A stretch of DNA of 40,618 bases, from the NCBI GenBank assembly GCA_029941135.1, contig JAPYRI010000017.1, positions 1 to 40,618 of the forward strand, read 5' to 3'. Both the position numbers and the translations under genes were made by a program. Positions 16,396 through 25,280 of the stretch are shown piece by piece. Under the pieces are notes generated by a model. The model worked only from the letters and a program-made list of their open reading frames with translations, had not been told where the DNA came from and did no database searches. The stretch comes from Alphaproteobacteria bacterium. Lineage in GTDB: Bacteria > Pseudomonadota > Alphaproteobacteria > JAPYRI01. Every line of letters starts with the position of its first letter. The first letter of the stretch is position 1.

Positions 16396-17535
16396 TTAAA
16401 AGCCCATGAGTGTGGCGTAACGATCCCGATGAAAACCCGCGTCGCCGAAGGTTTGCTGCGCGACCCGCGCGCGTTTCATAAAGAAGCCGATCTCTTCCTC
16501 ATCGGTCATGCCGATGCCGCCATGCATTTGAACTGCTTCGTTGGTGACTAGTTCTATCATCTCGCAGGCTTTCGCTTTGGCGAGACTGGCCAATTGCGGA
16601 ACATCGCTGCGTTTTTCATCAAGTGCTGTTAGGGCTTCCAACACCGTTGATTTGGTCAACTCAAGTTCGCAGAACATAAGGGCCGCCCGATGCTTGAGGG
16701 CTTGAAAGGAGCCGATGGGCACCCCGAACTGTTCGCGGATTTTTAGGTACTCAATGGTGCGCTTGAAAGCTTCCAATCCGCTTCCAAGCATTTCAGCGGC
16801 GAGGCCAATACGTGCGCCGTCGAGAACTGCTTCCAGTGCCCCATAAGCGCGGTCAACGGGACCAAGCAGAGCATCCGGTTCCACTCGCACATTGTTGAAT
16901 GTTAGATTGGCCGCGTTGCGGCTATCTACCAGCGTCGTGCGCTTACGTGTGAGGCCATTAGCGCCTCCGTCGACCAAAAACATGCTGAGGCCATCCACGT
17001 CACCGGGAGCTCCACTAGTGCGGGTAACCACAATCAGTTGATCTGCGATGTGGCCGTCCAAAACAAAAGTTTTTGCTCCATTGAGGATATAACCGTCAGA
17101 ATCGGCCTCCGCGTGCAAGGCAGTGTTGGCCGGTGTGTGCCGTGGGGTTTCTTCGAGCGCCAGTGCGAGGATAAGATCACCGCTAACAATAGCCGGCAAA
17201 ATGTTTTGTTTTTGCGCGTCACTGCCGACCTCTAGCACTAGTGGTGCGGACAGTAAAACTGTTGATACCAATGGGGTTGCGGCCAATGTGCGGCCGGATT
17301 CCTCTAACACCTGACCCAGACCTTTGTAGCCGAAATCAACACCCCCATAGGTTTCCGGTAACAGAACACCTGCCCAACCCATTTCGGCCATCTGCCGCCA
17401 TAGATCCCGGTCGAATCCTGTTTCGTTTTTACCATCCCTTAAGGCGCGTAACGCCGAGATAGGCAGTTTCTCTCCAAAAAAACTGTGGGTGTAATCTTTG
17501 AGGAGTGTTTGCTCCTCATTTAGCAACAAACTCAT
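16396..17535 (-). CDS. Acyl-CoA dehydrogenase family protein, subunit lacking the catalytic Glu motif
   Basis: 379 aa with the normal acyl-CoA dehydrogenase architecture: MAEMGWAGVLLPETYGG, ILALALEETPRHTP (shortened FAD-contact region), LNGAKTFVLDGHIADQLIVV, REQFGVPIGSFQALKHRAALM and EAVQMHGGIGMTDEEEIGFFMKRARVAQQTFGDAGFH. The C-terminal EGxxEIQ that carries the usual catalytic base is absent; the chain ends FGDAGFHRDRYATLMGF. The gene directly follows a second acyl-CoA dehydrogenase that keeps the motif, 10 nt away. Such adjacent pairs form alpha2beta2 enzymes in steroid side-chain degradation (ChsE4-ChsE5 type), so a heteromer is likely. AAGGA precedes the ATG. Confidence 0.92.
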   Translation of the reverse strand: MSLLLNEEQTLLKDYTHSFFGEKLPISALRALRDGKNETGFDRDLWRQMAEMGWAGVLLPETYGGVDFGYKGLGQVLEESGRTLAATPLVSTVLLSAPLVLEVGSDAQKQNILPAIVSGDLILALALEETPRHTPANTALHAEADSDGYILNGAKTFVLDGHIADQLIVVTRTSGAPGDVDGLSMFLVDGGANGLTRKRTTLVDSRNAANLTFNNVRVEPDALLGPVDRAYGALEAVLDGARIGLAAEMLGSGLEAFKRTIEYLKIREQFGVPIGSFQALKHRAALMFCELELTKSTVLEALTALDEKRSDVPQLASLAKAKACEMIELVTNEAVQMHGGIGMTDEEEIGFFMKRARVAQQTFGDAGFHRDRYATLMGF

Positions 17536-17545
17536 GGGCCGTCCT

Positions 17546-18730
17546 TCAATCTGGAAGCTCGAGAACGCGTTTGGCGATCACGTTCAGTTGGATTTCCGAA
17601 GTGCCGCCTTCGATGGAGTTGCCTTTGGAGCGCAACCAAGTGCGGCAAATCATCAATTCGTCGTCGTCAAATTCATCGCCCTCCCACCCGAGACCGTTCG
17701 TCCCGACGCATTTCATGATTAATTCAAATTTCTTTTTGTTCTGCTCAGTTCCATAAAACTTAAACATGGAAGAGGCACCACCCGACGCGGTGCCGGCTTC
17801 GCTTTCTTGAGCCGCTCGCTTGATCGTAAGGTCGAATGCCCGATCATTCATAGTGTGCTGCACCACCGCATCGCGCAGAGCCGGATCATCGATCTTGCCG
17901 TTCTCATCCCCCAAATACTTTTTAGCGACTTTGTAGACCGGTGGCACCTTACCGCCAATGGCCCGGCCGATTTGCGCGATCATTCCGCGTTCGTGCTGCA
18001 GCAACTGTTTGGCAATATCCCAGCCTCCATTGAGTTTGCCGACCAATTGATCTTTGGGAACGATCACATCTTCAAAAAAAGTTTCACAAAAGAATGATCC
18101 ACCGCTGATAAGTGCAATCGGTCTGGTTTCAACCCCGGGCGTCGTCATATCAAACAGTAGAAAGCTGATGCCCGCGTGCTTTGTCGTTGTGTCCGTGCGA
18201 ACCAGGCAGAATATCCAGTCAGCCAGGTGGGCATATGACGTCCAGACTTTTTGCCCGTTCACCAGGTAATGATTGCCTTTGTCCTCGGCGCGGGTTTTAA
18301 GGCTTGCGAGATCAGAGCCAGCTCCAGGTTCGCTGTACCCCTGGCACCAGCGTAATTCTCCGCGGGCGATCGGGGGTAGATGTTTGGCTTTTTGCTCAGG
18401 CGTGCCGTACTTCAACAGTACCGGGCCTAGCATGCTGATACCAAAGCTGAATAGAGGCACGCGGCATTTAAGCCGCCCCATCTCTTCACCTAGTATGATC
18501 GATTCTTCTCGGCTTAATCCTCCGCCGCCGTATTCCTTTGGCCAGGCGGGTACTGTCCAGGCCTGAGCGACCATGCGGTCGAACCAAATCTTGCTGTCCG
18601 GGTTCTCGAATTTTGGCTGGCGGCCTCCCCAAACGCGTTCTTCTTCAGGCATGGGGGTGCGCATCGAGAGTGGGCAGTTTTCTTCAAGCCACGTCCGGGT
18701 TTTCGCGCGGAACCTCTCTAATGCATTCAT
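17546..18730 (-). CDS. Acyl-CoA dehydrogenase, catalytic subunit of a probable pair
   Basis: 394 aa from the ATG at 18730 (MNALERFRAKTRTWLEENCP); the ORF track begins 30 codons too early, and AAAGGA lies about 10 nt before this ATG. Key blocks are WPKEYGGGGLSREE, RWCQGYSEPGAGSDLASLKTRA (FAD and substrate contacts), VNGQKVWTSYAHLADWIFCLVRTD and the C-terminal SIEGGTSEIQLNVIAKRVLELP with the catalytic Glu region. First gene of the minus-strand operon and directly followed (10 nt) by a partner lacking that motif. Family members of this pair type often handle bulky, ring-bearing or branched acyl-CoAs; that substrate class is an inference. Confidence 0.93.
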   Translation of the reverse strand: MNALERFRAKTRTWLEENCPLSMRTPMPEEERVWGGRQPKFENPDSKIWFDRMVAQAWTVPAWPKEYGGGGLSREESIILGEEMGRLKCRVPLFSFGISMLGPVLLKYGTPEQKAKHLPPIARGELRWCQGYSEPGAGSDLASLKTRAEDKGNHYLVNGQKVWTSYAHLADWIFCLVRTDTTTKHAGISFLLFDMTTPGVETRPIALISGGSFFCETFFEDVIVPKDQLVGKLNGGWDIAKQLLQHERGMIAQIGRAIGGKVPPVYKVAKKYLGDENGKIDDPALRDAVVQHTMNDRAFDLTIKRAAQESEAGTASGGASSMFKFYGTEQNKKKFELIMKCVGTNGLGWEGDEFDDDELMICRTWLRSKGNSIEGGTSEIQLNVIAKRVLELPD

Positions 18731-19021
18731 GGCAAATATTCCTTTATATGAATGACCGCGAATCATGGACCGACCGGGGATACCCCGATGGTGCCGGTCC
18801 CGAGCCGAAGACGCAACCACATGGATAAATTTATCCCGTGATATAGCAGCTTAACGTAGTCAGCAATGGGAGCCGCTGAGAGTTGGAAGTGGTTACTTAG
18901 TTCACATTTGCGAGATTCTACGATTAAAGCGATGCAGAGGCATTCTGCGCGGTTTCGCCGTTCACGCACTTCATTTTGTGTCATAATCAGCTTCCGATCA
19001 AAGCAATATGGGGAGATGGTT
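18731..19021. promoter_or_regulatory. Divergent promoter region, acyl-CoA dehydrogenase operon / dodecin operon
   Basis: About 290 nt separates the start of the five-gene minus operon from the dodecin operon. Promoters for both should lie here. A CATAAT at 18982-18987 is a possible -10 for dodecin. No regulator gene is next to it, and I saw no strong operator. Confidence 0.35.
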
Positions 19022-19228
19022 ATGCCCAGTCATGTTTACAAAAAGATCGAAGCTGTCGAATCTTCGACGGAAGGCCTGCAAGCCGTCATTGAGCGTGGGG
19101 TGCCAAAAGCCGCGAAATCCGTTCATAACATTCGCTGGTTCGAGGTCGTCGCGCCGCGCGGCACCGTGGACGACGGTAAAACCGCCAACTGGCAAGTTAC
19201 GATAAAGATCGGCTTTACTCTCAATTGA
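19022..19228 (+). CDS. Dodecin family flavin-binding protein
   Basis: 68 aa, the standard dodecin size. The sequence MPSHVYKKIEAVESSTEGLQAVIERGVPKAAKSVHNIRWFEVVAPRGTVDDGKTANWQVTIKIGFTLN matches the family throughout, including HVYKKIE, the RWFEV strand with the flavin-stacking Trp, and the VTIKIGF end. Dodecins form hollow dodecamers that store or buffer flavins. The start at 19022 is chosen because GGGGAG ends 6 nt before it; ATG 19016 is too close. It heads a plus-strand unit with an intradiol dioxygenase, a hydrolase and a VOC dioxygenase, while the divergent operon encodes several flavoenzymes, so a flavin-supply role fits. Confidence 0.95.
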   Translation: MPSHVYKKIEAVESSTEGLQAVIERGVPKAAKSVHNIRWFEVVAPRGTVDDGKTANWQVTIKIGFTLN

Positions 19229-19287
19229 TCACGCGAACTGAATCAAAATCGATCAAATTAATTCCAATTAAAGTTGAAAGCGAAACC

Positions 19288-20115
19288 GTGACTGAATTTT
19301 CAGAGCAATCCCATTTGGAAGAAGCTTTACACCGTGTTCAGAAAACAACTGATCCGCGTCTAAAAGAAGTACTTGAAGCGTTTATCAAACACATGTTTGC
19401 CTTCGTAAATGACGTGAAGCCGTCAGAAAAAGAGTGGATGGCTGGAATTCAGTTCCTCACTGAAGTCGGTCAAAAGTGCGACAACGTGCGTCAAGAGTAC
19501 ATTTTATTTTCCGATACCTTCGGGATCACCATGCTGGTCGATCACCACAATCATAAAGCTGTGCCCGGGGTGACAGAAAGCTCTGTCCTGGGGCCATTCT
19601 ATCGGGAAGGTGCTCCGGCTTACCAAAATGGCGAAAGTATGTGCCAGGACAGCGCGGGCGATCCCGTTGTTATCGCCGGGACGGTAAAAGACGTTCAGGG
19701 TAAACCGATAGCCAACGCAAAACTCGATGTTTGGCAAACCGCTGCTAACGGTTTTTATCAAGTTCAGGACCCGCTCCAGTCTGACTTTAATTTGTCCGGT
19801 GTCTATCATACCGATGATGACGGGCACTTCGAGGTTAGAACAGTCAAACCGGTGAGTTACACTGTTCCCGACGATGGCCCGGTGGGCCGCTTATTAAACG
19901 CGACAGGGCGTCATGCCTACCGTCCGGCCCACGTTCATTTTGTGATCTCCGCGGACAATTACAAACCGGTCGTCACACAGTTGTTTACCGACGACGATGC
20001 TTATTTACGGTCAGATGCCGTGTTTGGTGTAAAGGATAGTTTGGTTATCCATTATACGCCTGAAGACAAAGGCTATAAGGTGTCGTACGACTTCGGGCTC
20101 AAATCCGCGGATTGA
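19288..20115 (+). CDS. Intradiol ring-cleavage dioxygenase, hydroxyquinol 1,2-dioxygenase type
   Basis: 275 aa from GTG 19288 (VTEFSEQSHLEEAL...), which matches the usual family N-terminus; the track's TTG at 19225 overlaps the dodecin stop and has no ribosome site. An N-terminal helical dioxygenase domain (DPRLKEVLEAFIKHMFAFVNDVKPSEKEW) precedes the catalytic domain. Fe(III) ligands are seen as Tyr in NGFYQVQ, Tyr in VKPVSYTVPDDGP and two His in RPAHVHF. The VSYTVPDDGPVGRLL...GRHAYRPAHVHF wording is closest to hydroxyquinol (1,2,4-trihydroxybenzene) dioxygenases, giving maleylacetate, but catechol cannot be excluded. It lies 59 nt after dodecin and 5 nt before the hydrolase. Confidence 0.92.
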   Translation: MTEFSEQSHLEEALHRVQKTTDPRLKEVLEAFIKHMFAFVNDVKPSEKEWMAGIQFLTEVGQKCDNVRQEYILFSDTFGITMLVDHHNHKAVPGVTESSVLGPFYREGAPAYQNGESMCQDSAGDPVVIAGTVKDVQGKPIANAKLDVWQTAANGFYQVQDPLQSDFNLSGVYHTDDDGHFEVRTVKPVSYTVPDDGPVGRLLNATGRHAYRPAHVHFVISADNYKPVVTQLFTDDDAYLRSDAVFGVKDSLVIHYTPEDKGYKVSYDFGLKSAD

Positions 20116-20120
20116 CTATA

Positions 20121-20960
20121 ATGGCGGGAGTTATGGGAACAACGCGGCGTATTGCCGGCGGTGGTGGGCTAGAACTATCGGTCTATGAGTGCGGCAAATC
20201 GGCAGGCCCCGGTATCTTATTCATACATGGTTTTTGCCAAAGTCACCTGGCCTGGAGTCACCAATTTGAGAGCGTTCTGGCTGAGGAGTTCAAGTTGGTT
20301 GCCCTTGATCTGCGTGGCCACGGCATGTCCGACAAACCACCAGGGCCAGACAACTACACCAAAGGTCAATTTTGGGCAGATGACATTGCAGCGGTCATTG
20401 CTAGACTCGATCTTCAAAAACCAAATTTAGTCGCCTGGTCATACGGCGGCTATGTGCTTTGCGACTATTTACAACGGTACGGCGACAGTGAACTCTCAGG
20501 CGTGGTTTTTGTATCGGCAGGCGTGCGGCGGGGTATGGAGAGCGCGCAAGGGCTCGCGCGGCCTGGCATCATCGATCTGTTGCCTGGGTTGATGTCGACT
20601 GACCTCGATGAAAACATCGCCGCCACGCGGGAGTTCGTAATCAATTGCACATCTGATCCTCCAAGTCAGGGGGATTTGGAACAAACACTGGCCTACAATA
20701 TGATGACGCCACCCCAAGTGCGTGAAGCCATGTTCTCACGGGCCCTTGATTTCTTTCCGGTTTTGTCGACTGTTAAAGTACCGACCTTGGTTATCCACGG
20801 CACGAAGGACGAAGTCATTGATTTGGCCATGGCGGAACTTATTTTGGCGGCGGTACCTGGAGCTCAAAAATCATTTTATGAGGGATTGGGTCATGCTCCA
20901 TTTCGCGAAAACCCTGAACGGTTCAACCTTGAATTAGAAAATTTTGTTCGCTCTTGTTGA
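20121..20960 (+). CDS. Alpha/beta hydrolase
   Basis: 279 aa from ATG 20121 (MAGVMGTTRRIAGG); ATG 20133 is an alternative. Catalytic serine in AWSYGGYVL, acid in GTKDEVIDLAMAEL and His in GLGHAPFRENPERF make a complete triad. HGFCQSHLAW is the oxyanion region and LDLRGHGMSDKP the usual strand-4 motif. The family includes 3-oxoadipate enol-lactone hydrolases, C-C hydrolases and esterases. Its position between two ring-cleavage dioxygenases suggests hydrolysis of a ring-cleavage product or an aryl ester. Five nt separates it from the dioxygenase, so it is in the same operon. Confidence 0.9.
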   Translation: MAGVMGTTRRIAGGGGLELSVYECGKSAGPGILFIHGFCQSHLAWSHQFESVLAEEFKLVALDLRGHGMSDKPPGPDNYTKGQFWADDIAAVIARLDLQKPNLVAWSYGGYVLCDYLQRYGDSELSGVVFVSAGVRRGMESAQGLARPGIIDLLPGLMSTDLDENIAATREFVINCTSDPPSQGDLEQTLAYNMMTPPQVREAMFSRALDFFPVLSTVKVPTLVIHGTKDEVIDLAMAELILAAVPGAQKSFYEGLGHAPFRENPERFNLELENFVRSC

Positions 20961-20994
20961 AAAGTGACATTTACAACAATGTTGGGGGAGAAAA

Positions 20995-21936
20995 ATGGGA
21001 CACGTTAAAGGACACCACCACGTCACATTGTGTGTGGGCGGTGCACAGGAAGATTACGACTTTCATACCAAATTGTTGGGGCTGCGTAGCGTCAAGAAGA
21101 CCGTTCTGTTTGACGGTGCCGCGCCATTCTACCACCTCTATTACGGTAATTATGAAGGAGATCCCAGCACCCTGATTACGACTTTTCCGATGAAAGGGCG
21201 TGAGGGCAGACGAGGATCCGGTCAAATCAAAACCATTCAATGTTCGATCCCATTGGGTGCGCTGGAATTCTGGGTTGATCGATTAAAATCCTTTGGGATC
21301 GGTAGCGAGAAAAGTGAACGTTTCGGGTCATCACGCCTCGAGTTTTCTCACCCGTGTGGCATTCGGTATGAATTGGTCGAGGTCGAAAATGATCCTCGGC
21401 CCGCAATTTCCGTAGATGGCATTAATGAGGACGTAGGTATCCGGGGTGTGCATGGGGTCGTTGTTTCCGTACGTGATCAGAACGGCATGAACGACTTCAT
21501 GGATCAGGGGTTTGAATGGAAGAAAACTGGCGACGAAGGTGGTTACACCCAGTACGAAGGCGGGGACGGGGGCTCTGGCCGGATAGTTGAAGTCGTTCAT
21601 GAACCTGACGTGCCGCAAGGTAGCTGGACTTTTGGCGCTGGTACGGTTCATCACTGCGCCTTTGCAGTAAACTCCGCTGAAGAGCAGCAAGAAGTAAAAG
21701 ATCAATTGGAAGGCATGGGCTACACCGACGTGTCCGATTCAAAAGACCGCAATTACTTCCATTCTGTTTACGTGCGTACGCCTGGTGGCGCTTTGTTCGA
21801 GGCGGCTTATTCGGTGCCGGATTCCTTTGCCAAAGACGAGAGCCTGGAAGACCTGGGTGCGGAATTTCAATTGCCGCCCTGGCTTGAAGATCAACGAGAG
21901 GAGCTGTTGGCCAAACTGGAAAAAATTGAATACTAA
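20995..21936 (+). CDS. VOC-family ring-cleaving dioxygenase (PcpA/LinE-like)
   Basis: 313 aa with two glyoxalase-fold (VOC) modules. Module 1 starts KGHHHVTLCVGGAQEDYDFHTKLLGLRSVKKT, module 2 around VRGVHGVVVSVRDQNGMNDF and GTVHHCAFAV. Candidate metal ligands are the first-module His (HHHVTL), the second-module His (TVHHCAF) and Glu in GGALFEAAYS, as in hydroquinone dioxygenases such as PcpA and LinE. GGGGGAGAAAA is a strong ribosome site. Last gene of the dodecin operon, and its TAA overlaps the stop of the convergent transketolase-like gene. It probably cleaves a hydroquinone or substituted catechol between or beside the hydroxyls; the exact substrate is unknown. Confidence 0.88.
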   Translation: MGHVKGHHHVTLCVGGAQEDYDFHTKLLGLRSVKKTVLFDGAAPFYHLYYGNYEGDPSTLITTFPMKGREGRRGSGQIKTIQCSIPLGALEFWVDRLKSFGIGSEKSERFGSSRLEFSHPCGIRYELVEVENDPRPAISVDGINEDVGIRGVHGVVVSVRDQNGMNDFMDQGFEWKKTGDEGGYTQYEGGDGGSGRIVEVVHEPDVPQGSWTFGAGTVHHCAFAVNSAEEQQEVKDQLEGMGYTDVSDSKDRNYFHSVYVRTPGGALFEAAYSVPDSFAKDESLEDLGAEFQLPPWLEDQREELLAKLEKIEY

Positions 21937-24332
21937 ACCCGGCGACCTTTGGGCAAAGTTTGAAGACTAGCCTCGGCGATGGCATCGGCATCAATGCCGT
22001 AGTGCCGGTATAGATCGTGCAGAGTCCCAGTCTGCCCAAACTTATCAACGCCAAGGGTCTGCACGCGATGACCATGTACCGATCCAAGCCAGGAAAGCGT
22101 TGCCGGGTGACCGTCAATGACAGTGACAATTTGAGCACCGCGGGCGAGGGGGGCGAGCAATTTCTCGACATGTGAAACCGCATTTTCGTCGCCGTCATGG
22201 CGTCTTTTCTGCGCGGTGCTCCAACCGGCATAGAGCCGATCGGCAGAAGTTACCGCGAGCAGACCCCCACCTTGAGTTAGATCCAATATCCGTCCCATGG
22301 CAGTTGCTGCATCGGGTCCCATAACACCTGTGTACGCAATCACAAGATCGCAGCCTTCGGCGGGCTCCCGCAGCCAATACCCGCCGCGGATAATATCGTC
22401 ACGGGTTTGCTTGTTAAGTTCGCGTGCCGGCTGGGCGATCGGTCTTGTCGACAACCGCAGATAAACCGAACCACCCGCTGCGTCGCGGTGTTCAAGGTTT
22501 TCAGCTTCACTGCCATCTCTCTGGATGTACTCAAACGCCCATTCCAGTATTACGGCAAGCTCGTCGACATAAGTTGGCTCAAACGCCGCCAATCCGTCCT
22601 GCGCCATGCCAATCAGTGGGCTGCCAATAGATTGGTGAGCGCCGCCTTCAGGTGCGAGCGAAATACCCGATGGGGTAGCCACCAAAATGAACCTTGCGTC
22701 CTGATAACACGCATAATTGAGCGCATCCAGACCGCGCGCAATGAACGGATCATACAAGGTGCCGATAGGGATGAGGCGTTCACCGAAAATAGTATGTGCC
22801 AATCCGAGCGCGCCAAGAGTAAGGAACAAATTGTTCTCGGCAATGCCGAGCTCGATATGCTGACCCTGCGGGCCCGCATCCCAGATTTGTGCGGACATTA
22901 GCTTCCGTTCCCGGAAAATGTCGTTCTCGGTCTCGCGAGAATAGATCGCGCGACGATTGACCCAAGCACCTAAATTTGTTGACACCGTCACATCCGGTGA
23001 CGTGGTGACGATGCGCTGGGCAAGCGCGGTATCACTTTTCGCGATCTCTCCCAGGATTTTGCCAAAGCCTTCTTGAGTCGACATTTCTCCCCGTATTGGC
23101 GGCAACGGTAATGCCGCGACAGGAATCGAACCGGCCTTCAACCGGCGCGGTCCTTTGGCGTTGAATGGCACGTTTGCGAGGGCAGCTTCGAGATCCGCAG
23201 CCGTTCGGTTCAGACCTGAAAACTTCTCCCAGTCTTGCTCCGGTAAGATGCCATTGCGGTCTCGAAATTCGCTCATGTGGGCTTTGGTCATGATACCCGC
23301 GTGGTTGTCTTTGTGACCCTGCAATGGCAAGCCGTAACCCTTGACGGTATAGGCAATGAAGCAAACCGGGCGGCTTTCCGGCGCGGTTTCAAAAGCCTCA
23401 ACAACCGTTTCCATACAGTGACCGCCGAGATTGGTCATCAGGGAGTGCAAAGAGTCGTCGTCATACTTTGCGACAAGGGATAGCGCGTCCGGGGCAGTGG
23501 TGAGATCCGCGTTCAGTTGTTTGCGCCACGCGGCGCCACCTTGAAATACGAGTGCCGAATACAACATGTTCGGGCATTCATCGATCCATTGGCGCAGATC
23601 GTCGCCTCCGCGTTCGGCAAAGACAGCCTGCAGGCGCTTGCCGTATTTGAGTGTAATGACCTCCCATCCCAAGTTCCTGAAAACGTCGCCATGCTTTTGA
23701 AACAGGCTGTCATTGACGACCGAATCTAAGCTATGCCGATTGTAATCGATCACCCACCAACAATTTTGCAGATCGTGTTTCCAGCCCTCGAGTAGGCATT
23801 CAAAGATGTTGCCTTCGTCTAATTCGGCATCGCCCATTAAAGCGACCATGCGTCCTTCGGGCCAGGCACCCATCATGTTGTGGGATTTTAGATAATCCTG
23901 AACCAGACTAGCAAAGGCGGTGATCGCGACACCTAAGCCCACAGATCCGGTCGAAAAATCAACATCGTCTTTGTCTTTTGTTCGCGACGGATAGGATTGT
24001 GCGCCGTTCAAACCGCGAAAGGTTTTGAGCTGCTCAAGGTTTTGATTGTTGAGCAGGTATTGAATAGCGTGGAAAACTGGGCTTGCGTGCGGTTTTACCG
24101 CAACCCGGTCCTCCGGGCGCAGAATGCGTAAGTACAATGCGGTCATGATGGTGACTAATGAGGCAGAAGAAGCCTGGTGTCCGCCCACTTTCAATCCGTC
24201 TTCGTTGATCCGTTCGTGGTTGGCGTTGTGAATAATGAGCGAAGACAACCATAGAATTTTGCGCTCGAGCGCTTCCAATGTCGCGATATCCATTGCCGGC
24301 AAATCACTTGATGCCGATTGTAAAAACGCCAT
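21933..24332 (-). CDS. Transketolase/pyruvate dehydrogenase E1-like ThDP enzyme
   Basis: 799 aa from ATG 24332 (MAFLQSASSDLPAMDI), which has a GGAGAAAGGG site; the track's start would run back past the opposite-strand ATG. The N-terminal domain has HANHERINEDGLKVGGHQASSASLVTIMTALYL, and the ThDP site is GDAELDEG ... WWVIDYNRHSLD. A central region has GIAENNLFLTLGALGLAH and the C-terminal transketolase-like domain follows. The overall layout resembles homodimeric E1 (AceE) or transketolase, but the protein is shorter than AceE and longer than most transketolases. I treat it as a distinct ThDP enzyme acting on a 2-oxo acid or sugar phosphate. It shares its 3' end with the VOC gene and is divergent from the hydratase. 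Confidence 0.87.
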   Translation of the reverse strand: MAFLQSASSDLPAMDIATLEALERKILWLSSLIIHNANHERINEDGLKVGGHQASSASLVTIMTALYLRILRPEDRVAVKPHASPVFHAIQYLLNNQNLEQLKTFRGLNGAQSYPSRTKDKDDVDFSTGSVGLGVAITAFASLVQDYLKSHNMMGAWPEGRMVALMGDAELDEGNIFECLLEGWKHDLQNCWWVIDYNRHSLDSVVNDSLFQKHGDVFRNLGWEVITLKYGKRLQAVFAERGGDDLRQWIDECPNMLYSALVFQGGAAWRKQLNADLTTAPDALSLVAKYDDDSLHSLMTNLGGHCMETVVEAFETAPESRPVCFIAYTVKGYGLPLQGHKDNHAGIMTKAHMSEFRDRNGILPEQDWEKFSGLNRTAADLEAALANVPFNAKGPRRLKAGSIPVAALPLPPIRGEMSTQEGFGKILGEIAKSDTALAQRIVTTSPDVTVSTNLGAWVNRRAIYSRETENDIFRERKLMSAQIWDAGPQGQHIELGIAENNLFLTLGALGLAHTIFGERLIPIGTLYDPFIARGLDALNYACYQDARFILVATPSGISLAPEGGAHQSIGSPLIGMAQDGLAAFEPTYVDELAVILEWAFEYIQRDGSEAENLEHRDAAGGSVYLRLSTRPIAQPARELNKQTRDDIIRGGYWLREPAEGCDLVIAYTGVMGPDAATAMGRILDLTQGGGLLAVTSADRLYAGWSTAQKRRHDGDENAVSHVEKLLAPLARGAQIVTVIDGHPATLSWLGSVHGHRVQTLGVDKFGQTGTLHDLYRHYGIDADAIAEASLQTLPKGRRV

Positions 24333-24470
24333 TACTAGCCCTTTCTCCCCGCTGACGCAGCATAGGCATAGTGCCGCCAAAATTCTCGCTAATTTTTCAC
24401 CTGATTTGGCGGGCGCATCGTGTTTACACTGTTCGAAACCAATGGAACTGAACTTGGAAAGGACCACGCC

Positions 24471-25280
24471 ATGACTGATCGATTTGCGAAGTACAAAGAA
24501 CTGGACATCGACCGTCCAGGAGACGGCATTCTGCGTATTACCTTTAATAAGCCTGAGACCTACAATTCACTCGACAAAAACGGTCACCGCGAACTGACCT
24601 ATATCTGGCGGGACATTGACGAAGATCCGGACGTTAGAGTTGCGATCCTCGCAGGCGCGGGCAAAGCCTTCTCGTCGGGCGGTGATTTCGGCATGATCGA
24701 GGACATGATCGATAATGCGCATGACCGTACCCGCGCGTGGAAAGAAGCTCGCGACTTGGTTTACAACATTATCAACTGCTCGAAACCGATTGTGTCGGCC
24801 ATCAATGGCCCTGCGGTAGGGGCAGGTCTGGTTTCAGGCTTATTGGCCGATATCTCGATCGCCGGTAAGTCCGCCCGCATTGTGGATGGGCATACGCGAC
24901 TTGGCGTGGCCGCCGGCGATTCCGCCGTCATTAATTGGCCACTGCTGTGCGGTATGGCCAAGGCAAAATATTTGTTGCTTATGTGCGAACCCGTGGACGG
25001 CGAGGAAGCCGAACGGATCGGGCTCGTTTCGTTATGTGTCGAAGACGACGAGCTGCAAGACAAGGCCCTGGAAATAGCGACAAAATTGGCGGCCGGAGCG
25101 CAGTCAGCAATTAGGTGGACCAAATACGCGCTCAACAATTGGTATCGCACCGCGGGGCCAGCGTTCGATGCGTCAACGGCACTTGAGATGCTTGGCTTCA
25201 CCAACGATGAAGCGAAAGAAGGAGTCGCGGCTTTCCGCCAAAAACGCGAACCCAAGTTCGATCCTACATCTTTTGCTTAA
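24471..25280 (+). CDS. Enoyl-CoA hydratase/isomerase family protein
   Basis: 269 aa from ATG 24471 ([19 protein letters not shown]), preceded by GGAAAGGA; the upstream codons in the track overlap the divergent gene's promoter. Crotonase signatures are visible: [20 protein letters not shown] (oxyanion hole 1), [32 protein letters not shown] (oxyanion hole 2) and [19 protein letters not shown]. The Asp near AAGDSA occupies a catalytic-Glu position in classic hydratases, so the exact reaction (hydration, isomerisation or decarboxylation) is open. It is divergent from the ThDP enzyme with 138 nt between starts, and could serve the acyl-CoA route nearby. Confidence 0.9.
   Translation: MTDRFAKYKELDIDRPGDGILRITFNKPETYNSLDKNGHRELTYIWRDIDEDPDVRVAILAGAGKAFSSGGDFGMIEDMIDNAHDRTRAWKEARDLVYNIINCSKPIVSAINGPAVGAGLVSGLLADISIAGKSARIVDGHTRLGVAAGDSAVINWPLLCGMAKAKYLLLMCEPVDGEEAERIGLVSLCVEDDELQDKALEIATKLAAGAQSAIRWTKYALNNWYRTAGPAFDASTALEMLGFTNDEAKEGVAAFRQKREPKFDPTSFA

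Noticed and set aside
19225-19287. Extended N-terminus of the dioxygenase from TTG 19225
   Set aside because: It overlaps the dodecin stop, lacks a ribosome site and adds residues not seen in the family; GTG 19288 is preferred.
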